Shown here piece after piece: positions 58,101 to 64,000 of a DNA stretch of 64,000 nucleotides. Under the pieces are notes generated by a model. It was not told the origin of the DNA. It saw nothing but the letters and a program-made list of their open reading frames with translations, and did not search any database. The position numbers and the translations under genes were made by a program. The stretch lies in contig NC_088714.1 of the NCBI RefSeq assembly GCF_963576615.1, forward strand, positions 65,825,667-65,889,666, written 5' to 3'. The DNA comes from Watersipora subatra. Lineage: Eukaryota; Bryozoa; Gymnolaemata; Cheilostomatida; Watersiporidae. Position 1 is the first letter of the stretch. The number at the start of each line of letters is the position of its first letter.

Positions 58101-61100
58101 CATTCAGAAACTTGAGATACAAGCTGACTTTCTAGCAAGTTTCTTCCTTGAGATACGAGATATATTTGAGATATGAGCGCACTAGCTGGTTTTCTATGGC
58201 CACTACACTGTATGGCCAAGTATGCAAGAAGCCGCATTCGAGAACAGCATCGCCTGATTTTCTCCTCAAATCAGTTTGAAAAAGTTTTTAACAGATTGGC
58301 TAATAGTGGTAGTGAACATGAGGCACCAGCGCATAACCGTAAAGGCGTAAACAGATTGGCTAATAGTGGTAGTGAACATGAGGCACCAGCGCATAACCGT
58401 AAAGGCGTAAACAGATTGGCTAATAGTGGTAGTGAACATGAGGCACCAGCGCATAACCGTAAAGGCGTAAACAGATTGGCTAATAGTGGTAGTGAACATG
58501 AGGCACAAGCGCATAACCGTAAAGGCGTAAACAGATTGGCTAATAGTGGTAGTGAACATGAGGCACAAGCGCATAACCGTAAAGGCGTAAACAGATACTA
58601 AAAAATATGACGACAAAATCACAGTAAGTTGAGTAAAAGATTAAAACTTGGCTTGAACCTTTTCACCGCCGTAGATGCATTTATGCATCTTCTATGGTCG
58701 ACTGCCGTAGACGCATTTTTGCGACTTTCGTAGCAATTTTGTAGTAACTTAATTTTATTATTCGTTTACAACATAACCTACGATCTTTGGGGCTTTTATG
58801 GTATTGACAGTGTTGTCTGAAAACTTCTCTATAAAAGTAGCCTAAAATAACAAAGCAATTTTATATTTTTGTTTGGGAGTTTCCAACATAAAAACGAACC
58901 TTTTTTCTTTTTGACGTTCAAACTATTTAGTGTTATTGTGGCTTTTGTAAGTACCTTCCGAGTTAGAAAACAGATTATTACTTATGTTGATGACATTATA
59001 GCCAATTCAGATTCAGATTTTTGTGATTACACAGATAATTAAAGTAGCAGCACTGACTCTGATGGTCCTGAAAGTAATAGTTTCGTAAGAGTAAGGAACA
59101 TTGTAGAGGATCGTTTTAGCTTTGCAGCAACCGTAGCTTCACATAGCTTTAGCAATGCACAAAATATAGATACATTGAATTTTTTGTATAGCACTATTTG
59201 TTAACATATTGGCAAAATAAAATATAGAACAAAAGTGTTCTAGATAGAGTTTGAAGTTGCAAAAAATTGTATATGTATCATGAAGCAAAATTAGCAATTT
59301 TCGCTAAAATGGCTGGCAGTAGGCCGATAGCTAAATTTGTACATAGATGGCAGTAAAAGGGTTAAGTGTGTGTTTAGTAAGCTAAATTCATTGAAGTTTG
59401 ATTCAAAGTTTCTACATGATTGACGTAAGGTCACAAATCTTTAGTGTACCAATCACGTTGATCATAAATCTCTTGCAGACCACCATTATCTACAACATGT
59501 GTCTCGAAGGTAAGAACTCCATACGGCAGTGTGCATAGTGATGTTACATTGTATTGCAGATCATAACAATTAAATGGGTATTAGTTACTTTGTCAGTGTA
59601 GGTACTGAATTATAACAATTAAGAACACTTCCATAATATCCTCTTTAGGTAGTTTTTCATAATACGGTAACGGATTAATTTTTACTTAGTCGTTTTATAT
59701 AGGAAATGTTGCCTTAGATGCGAGTAAATTGACAGACAAGCTCAGTCTCGGAACGCATTTTAATCTTGTATGTCGAGGTATGGCTGTACTTCCATTTGAT
59801 GTCTAGTGGTCTGTTTTTTGAGATTCCATTGTATTGGTTCTGATATCATTACTGTAGACCTGCATCTCATGAAATTTTTATTTTGTAGGTTTCGCTAAGA
59901 GCAATGGACAGAATACCTCTGACACTATTAGAGTCAATTAATGCTTCCTGTTTGAGAGATCTCTTTGGTATCCTTGAGTCAGACGAAATCTCTCGCCAAT
60001 TTACTTACAAATGTCAGCTTTTGCCTTCTAGGTATGTATTTTGCTCTTGTTGGTCATTTTTATGCAAATAAGGAAATGTTTTGTTTAAAGACTAATGCTG
60101 ATCGTTTTTGCTAAAAGTATCGTTTCAATTTTTCAGGAATACCAAAGTATATCTTGGTAGTTAGCTGAGATCGGCCTGACTATGAAATTATGCTTCATAG
60201 CTTCTGTATCGCTCCTGTGTCACTCCTATGTTGCCATTGTCACATAAAAACAGTTGGATGATTAATGCTTTTGTTTAGTACGATGGATGAATTGCCTTTC
60301 CGTATGTGCGAGCTGTTTCTCGTCCATAATTTGAATAGTCAACAAGAAAGATTTCACCATACCGTATATCTATATTTCTCAAAGGTTGTGTGTGTCTGTC
60401 GTTGTTTATATGCCCATCTATAACCATAAAAGTCTTTGAATAAAGTATCCGCATTGCAAAAAATTTGATCTTAGAACCTCTCATTCACCAGTTCGACACC
60501 CTACCAATTCAGCCACACAAGCTTGATAGATTTGCTAAGCGATATATGACGCTATATGGTAGCCAATACGCTACGCTTTATGTATGTAGCCAATACGCTA
60601 TGCTTTCAGCCACGAAAGCGCTACGCTCTCGGCCACGAGAGCGCTACGCTTTCGGCCACGAGAGCGCTACGCTTTCGGCTTAGTACTCGCTTTTTCTTTA
60701 TGAGAAACTGCAGCTCTAGTTAGTAAGTTATGTAATAGATGGTACATCTAGAGGACATGTCAAAATGAATTTGTCTGTTAGTGTTGTTTTACAACCATTC
60801 TCAGTACACGCTGCTTCAAATGATTGTAGCTACGTTTGACACGGAATATGAAGTAGCTTTAGTCGATATTAGCAAGTATAGTTCTCTACTAAAACAGCTT
60901 GTATGAATATGCATTCATGACCTTTGAGCTAGTGGTACCTGCCTAAGATGAGTAAAAATTCAAATCTAGTAAGTGTCGCGAGCGTTATAATATTGTTTAT
61001 ATACAAACTTATGATAAACAAGATTACAAATGGTGAAAACTCATGCTATGAGTTGATAACACACAACTAATCTTTTTAAATTTTGTAAACAGTTTAAAAA

Positions 61101-62137
61101 CCATTTTCTTACAGTTTCAAGTGCTTTACACCACACATGGGCTGTTTTTAGCAGAAAACGCGGCTATTTATGATTTTGTGACTCACCATGTCATGAATTT
61201 AAAGATTTTGTTTCCTCTTTTATACTACTGAAATATTCACTCATGTAAATTAGAACTTGTTTTATACTACTGAGATATTCACTCAAGTAAGTTAAAACTT
61301 CTTTTATACTACTGAGATATTCACTCAAGTAAGTTAGGACTTCTTTTATACTGCTGAGATATTCACTCAAGTAAGTTAGGACTTCTTTTATACTACTGAG
61401 ATATTCACTCAAGTAAGTTAGAACTTCTTCTATACTACTGAGATATTCACTCAAGTAAGTTAGAACTTCTTTTCCACTGTTAACTGCTCATCATTCAGTA
61501 AATTTAGTTAATTTCAATCATTCCATTTTGATGTGAGTTGGTTGATTTTGGATTTATCGGTCTGTTGCAACTGTTCAGATTAACTCCTTTGTTTTTCCCA
61601 TTAGATAAAGTGTTTGAGAATAATATTTTCACTGTCATGAAACTTATTCATGTCAGAAATCAGATGCATGGTTGACAAGCAGATAGCAACTGCTTGTTTT
61701 GCCATCGGCTAATGCTTTTTTATATTCTCACCAGTTGTTCGAGCACATTCAAGAGCTTTGGTAGTGAAAGCGGGGCAAGAAGGAATTTAGAGCATCACCT
61801 CACACAGCATGTTGCTGACCTATCCCGAGGTGAGTTAACTTACATACACCTACCTTGCTTACCTCACGTGTCTTACATACACGTACCTCACCATGTGCCC
61901 TATATACATTCACCGTGTGTAGCTTCCATACAATTATACACTCCTACATACATGTACTCTATATACATACCTCCTATACAAGTACTATACACTCCTACAT
62001 GTACTCCATATATACCATATATACAAGTGTAGATATGTACATCTATGTACAGTTTGCCTATTTCATACTTGCATTTATTGCAGAATGTCCGATTGGATTC
62101 ACAGCTGAGTCAGTGCAGGCAAGAGAGCGAAGAATGA
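52095..62137 (+). CDS. Gene 3 (partial, first 7 exons): probable nuclear protein with C2H2-like finger
   Basis: Exons 52095-52146, 57740-57975, 59479-59509, 59703-59767, 59889-60031, 61735-61829 and 62084-62137 join in agreeing phases into 225 codons with no stop; the gene continues past the window. The N-terminus is strongly basic (MSWRPKRARKTKTF). Next comes an acidic/polar stretch with IKQEPDE, a SUMO consensus (hydrophobic-K-x-E) common in transcriptional regulators. A conserved-looking segment follows (VSLRAMDRIPLTLLESIN...LRDLFGI), then YKCQLLPSSC...F...NLEHHLTQH, a C2H2-like pattern spread over the exon 5/6 junction. I do not recognise the family. Exon 1 and the tiny exon 3 are least certain. 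Exon 4 must use donor CTT|GTATGT at 59768; the nearby CGAG|GTATGG would bring a stop in exon 5. Confidence 0.55.
52147..54398 (+). other. Gene 3 intron 1, first part
   Basis: AT-rich. It contains a 148-bp direct repeat (52947-53094 and 53205-53353, about 80 percent alike by eye). Nothing else recognisable. Confidence 0.55.
54399..54505. repeat. 26-bp minisatellite, left part (about 4 copies)
   Basis: Units ctgaaccttt...cactagta continue after the transposon nest at 57283, so one array was split. Confidence 0.85.
54830..55539. mobile_element. Innermost palindrome-rich element
   Basis: Inverted ends tatggggccttacagtgcct and its counterpart ending ggcgccata, with ggaaag repeated on both sides (54824-54829 and 55540-55545), a probable target duplication. 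Inside, the palindrome caactcgagttg recurs many times. Confidence 0.8.
54851..54906. other. Perfect 27-bp hairpin with 2-base loop
   Basis: cgcgttgcgtgttcacaact... returns as the exact complement ending aacacgcaacgcg; the loop is ca. Confidence 0.93.
56572..57282. mobile_element. Transposon remnant ending in a CCGTAAAACC-family right terminus
   Basis: Ends taattagaggttttatgata at 57282. 57040-57270 matches the interior of copy a (acaacgaaa...tagttaattgt). The part 56574-56980 has a short minus-strand frame (74 codons) of unknown origin; it may be a piece of the parent element. Confidence 0.55.
57283..57590. repeat. 26-bp minisatellite, right part (about 12 copies)
   Basis: tgaacctttaacactagtag units start at 57311, 57337, 57363 and so on, every 26 bases. 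Confidence 0.93.
57740..57975 (+). CDS. Gene 3 exon 2
   Basis: Acceptor ttttgcag|tt, donor AAG|GTTTGT. Encodes VDYDLDTHTSPSEELKAASL and FDQIKQEPDETC. Phase 1 to phase 0. Confidence 0.65.
58282..58599. repeat. 60-bp minisatellite, 5 copies
   Basis: Exact 60-base copies from aacagattggctaatagtgg. Copies 4 and 5 share one c-to-a change (caccag to cacaag). A plus-strand frame (58173-58601) stays open as a 20-residue unit, but no splice phase ties it to gene 3. Confidence 0.95.
58653..59365 (+). mobile_element. piggyBac-like relic
   Basis: Ends ttgaaccttttcaccgccgt and catagatggcagtaaaaggg + ttaa are inverted, of the CCCTTT..TGCC type, with TTAA at the right (TTGA left). About 58985-59075 encodes an acidic stretch (DDIIANSDSDFCDYTDN, stop, SSSTDSDGPES) like the N-terminus of piggyBac transposases. 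The catalytic part is missing. Confidence 0.55.
59479..59509 (+). CDS. Gene 3 exon 3 (31 nt)
   Basis: Acceptor tcttgcag|acc, donor GAAG|GTAAGA. Encodes TTIIYNMCLE. Tiny, but both splice sites are strong and phases fit (0 to 1). Confidence 0.5.
59703..59767 (+). CDS. Gene 3 exon 4
   Basis: Acceptor tttatatag|ga, donor CTT|GTATGT. Encodes NVALDASKLTDKLSLGTHFN. Phase 1 to phase 0. Confidence 0.55.
59889..60031 (+). CDS. Gene 3 exon 5
   Basis: Acceptor ttttgtag|gtt, donor CTAG|GTATGT. Encodes MDRIPLTLLESINASCLRDL and FTYKCQLLPS. The other two frames are closed. Phase 0 to phase 2. Confidence 0.65.
60275..60535 (-). mobile_element. tRNA-derived SINE, probable
   Basis: On the minus strand, gtgtggctgaattggtaggg looks like a tRNA A box and agaggttctaagatca a weak B box. 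A non-tRNA body follows. It is not a functional tRNA. Confidence 0.45.
60538..60685. repeat. Short tandem repeat of gcgctacgctttcggccacgag units
   Basis: About six units of 20-23 bases, decayed at the left; each holds a small cgaaagcg/cgctttcg-type inverted pair. Confidence 0.8.
60690..61210 (+). other. Gene 3 intron 5 segment
   Basis: No exon, repeat or RNA gene seen. Confidence 0.5.
61211..61475. repeat. 42-bp minisatellite, 6 copies
   Basis: Units around tactactgagatattcactc start every 42 bases. The minus strand is open as a 14-residue unit (LSEYLSSIKEVLTY), probably by chance. Confidence 0.93.
61735..61829 (+). CDS. Gene 3 exon 6
   Basis: Acceptor ctcaccag|t, donor CGAG|GTGAGT. Encodes CSSTFKSFGSESGARRNLEH and HLTQHVADLSR, the His pair of the C2H2-like motif. 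Phase 2 to phase 1. Confidence 0.65.
62084..62137 (+). CDS. Gene 3 exon 7
   Basis: Acceptor tattgcag|aa, donor ATGA|GTGAGT. Encodes CPIGFTAESVQARERRM. Phase 1 at both ends. Later exons lie outside the window. Confidence 0.6.
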   Translation, partial: NVRLDSQLSQCRQESEE

Positions 62138-62144
62138 GTGAGTA

Positions 62145-63024
62145 GCTTTGACTTGCAACAAAATTCACATTACAGTTATTTGGTATCAAAAGATTCACCA
62201 TGTCTTACTCTGTTGTGTTGTAGGTGCCAAATACGTGGAAATGTGATTACGAGCTCTTAAAAGCTAAAAAACGAAAAGCCGCCGTAGATTGGAATCTCTT
62301 TATTTATCTGACGTATTCATTACAGTTTGGTTATCGTCTTGTCACGTGATGTTCTCATTCTCACGTGAATTGAAAGGCCAATAAAAAGCTCAATATAAAC
62401 TTATCATAGCACTAGTTTATGACAAACACTTCGGGTTTCACCGAAGACCCTGTATCAAATATAGATGCTCACTACTTTACAGTTTTATTTCGGCTTGGAC
62501 TAATCGTCAAGTCGTAATCTGATCATGTGACCCAATACTTCGAAAATAATTTTTGCAGCACTTTTTGATTATCACAGGTAACCAACAGGCTCGTAATGAT
62601 TATCAGACAATGATATGTACTCCTTCGAGCTAAGGTTAAAAAGTTTAACGATTTTTCAGGTAAGTTAAAAGATATGTGCTAAAAGTGACAGCATTACAAT
62701 GACGATAAAATAGACACGTAAGAACAATAGACATGATTTTATTGAATGCGTGAAGTATATTTGTGAAAATATTTCGACGAATGAGATTGCATGAAAGTGT
62801 AAACAGAAACCATCTTTCACGACTACATCACATTTGAGCCGTTTTGGAAAGAGAATCCAAACTACGGTGGTCTCGTGTGGCTGCGATTAACTGTTCGTTT
62901 TTATCTTTTAAGAGCTTGTAATCACATTTCCACATATTTTGCACCTACAACGCAACAGAGTAAGACATGGTGAATCTTATGATACCAAATAACTGTAATG
63001 TAAATTTTGTTGCAAGTCAACCTT
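62145..63024. mobile_element. TA-flanked long-TIR MITE, copy 3
   Basis: 880 bp, same family as 31977 and 54731. The left end is slightly decayed (gctttgacttgcaac); the right end reads gcaagtcaacctt, followed by TA. It begins only 8 bases after the exon 7 donor. Confidence 0.88.
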
Positions 63025-63030
63025 TAAAGT

Positions 63031-63124
63031 AAAATCGGCAAAATTGATCTTGGTTAAAACGCTCAGGAGAAAAATATGTCTTTTCTGAGCGTTTTAACCG
63101 CAATCAAGTTTTGCCAATTTTAAT
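63031..63124. mobile_element. Tiny palindromic MITE
   Basis: Arms of about 40 bases (aaaatcggcaaaattgatct... and its complement) with a loop of about 13; both contain gttaaaacgctcag. It starts 6 bases after MITE copy 3. Confidence 0.8.
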
Positions 63125-63477
63125 CTGAAAACGTCCTGGCAGTCAGATCACCTAAAACAACAAACAAATCTCAAATGATAGAAAAATATCTATACTTTCT
63201 GATAAAAAGTTTTTAAGCTTCACATGAGAGGCCATTTAACTTGCAACAAGCAATCTATGCTTTTAATTTGTATATAGTTTGTATATGTACATGTATTTAC
63301 TGATAATTACATGCACTTGTGACAGTGCTCTGATAACTTGGACGCTCTGATAACTCGAACACTTTTGCTCGGTTTCGTGAAGTTTGAGTTATCCATGTTT
63401 CACTGTATATATTAATAATTATTATTACTAGTAATATAATAATCTCCTAGTTAGCCTTCACACTATCGGTTTTAAAC
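63125..63477. other. Spacer without recognisable features
   Basis: AT-rich, no supportable exon. Confidence 0.5.
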
Positions 63478-63893
63478 GACATATAGATGTCTGTTATAGA
63501 TACTAGTATTCCCGCAGTCTAGCATGCCATAAGTGATTGTCAGGTATGACATATAGATGTCTGTTATACATACTAGTATTCCTGCAGTGTAGCATGCCAT
63601 GAGTGATTGTCAGGTGTGACATATAGATGTCTGTTATACATACTAGTATTCCTGCAGTGTAGCATGCCATGAGTGATTGTCAGGTGTGACATATAGATGT
63701 CTGTTATACATACTAGTATTCCCGCAGTGTAGCATGCCATGAGTGATTGCCAGGTGGGACATAGATGTCTGTTATACATACTAGTATTCCCGCAGTGTAG
63801 TATGCCATGAGTGATTGTCAGGTGTGACATATAGATGTCTGTTATACATACTAGTATTCCCACAGTGTAGCATGCCATGAGTGATTGTCATGT
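63478..63893. repeat. 70-bp minisatellite, about 6 copies
   Basis: Units begin gacatatagatgtctgttat at 63548, 63618 and onward; one copy near 63757 lost four bases. Confidence 0.94.
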
Positions 63894-63943
63894 GTGCCAA
63901 TAAAGCAAAGAGAACAAGTAGTTGCAGAATTATTTAGAAATAC

Positions 63944-64000
63944 TCAGAGGTGGTCGATTGGTGCAGGCGTAAGACTGTCGGTCTAGCAACCTGAATGTCA
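63944..64000 (+). mobile_element. Start of a tRNA-derived SINE, cut by window end
   Basis: ggtggtcgattggtgcaggc resembles the 5' part of a tRNA with its A box. The B box and body would lie past base 64000. A genuine tRNA gene cannot be excluded. Confidence 0.45.

Noticed and set aside
59889-60031. Gene 3 exon 4 ending at 59777 (CGAG|GTATGG)
   Set aside because: The resulting phase gives a TAA inside exon 5; the donor at 59768 keeps it open.
60137-60165. Alternative gene 3 exon after ttttcag at 60136
   Set aside because: It fits phase 2 but reaches TAG after nine codons. Joining exon 5 directly to 61735 also fits phase and completes a Cys/His motif, so that path is preferred.
60470-60535. 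Functional tRNA gene on the minus strand
   Set aside because: Box spacing is roughly right but acceptor-stem and anticodon-stem pairing are not evident; a SINE is more likely.

Overview
The window reads as nuclear DNA of an AT-rich animal genome, probably a marine invertebrate. It holds spliced genes with GT..AG introns and CUB, trypsin-fold and C2H2-like domains, fossil Tc1/mariner, hAT-, Helitron-, piggyBac- and R2/R4-type elements, tRNA-derived SINE pieces, and an exceptional load of minisatellites. A lophotrochozoan such as a bryozoan or mollusc is my guess; the sequence alone does not prove it. No CRISPR array, operon or prokaryotic signal is seen.

Layout. 1-1272: dead Tc1 transposon, cut by the left edge. 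1516-2224: (TA)n and a 41-bp minisatellite. 3111-33997 (+): gene 1, rebuilt here from 12 phase-compatible exons into a 688-residue type I membrane protein (signal peptide, four CUB-like domains, Ser/Thr stalk, one membrane helix, cytoplasmic tail with NPxY). Its 11-kb first intron carries a 6.66-kb array of 45-bp repeats, a hAT-type MITE with an 8-bp target duplication, a curious ACTAGT array and a 30-bp array. Its other introns carry foldback elements, a 540-bp purine tract, Helitron-like ends and MITEs. 35404-40966 (+): gene 2, 11 exons, 544 residues, a secreted CUB-CUB-Cys-rich-chymotrypsin-fold protease with TATA box and poly(A) signal. 41788-45483: 26-bp minisatellite of about 142 copies. 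46741-50390: broken R2/R4-type non-LTR retrotransposon lying inside a (TA)n microsatellite. 52095-62137 (+): first seven exons of gene 3, a probable nuclear protein with a SUMO consensus site and a C2H2-like finger, running on past the window. Its introns hold a three-level transposon nest that splits a 26-bp minisatellite, a piggyBac-like relic and more arrays. 63478-64000: 70-bp array and the start of a tRNA-derived SINE.

How it fits together. Genes 1 and 2 sit head to tail, 1.4 kb apart, and both use CUB domains: one is predicted to stay in the membrane, the other to be secreted as a zymogen. A functional link is only an inference. Everything else is repeat DNA. Its most unusual features are a tandemly copied 5' splice site in gene 1, the binary-spacer ACTAGT array, long arrays open on both strands, and layered insertions whose order can be read from the sequence.
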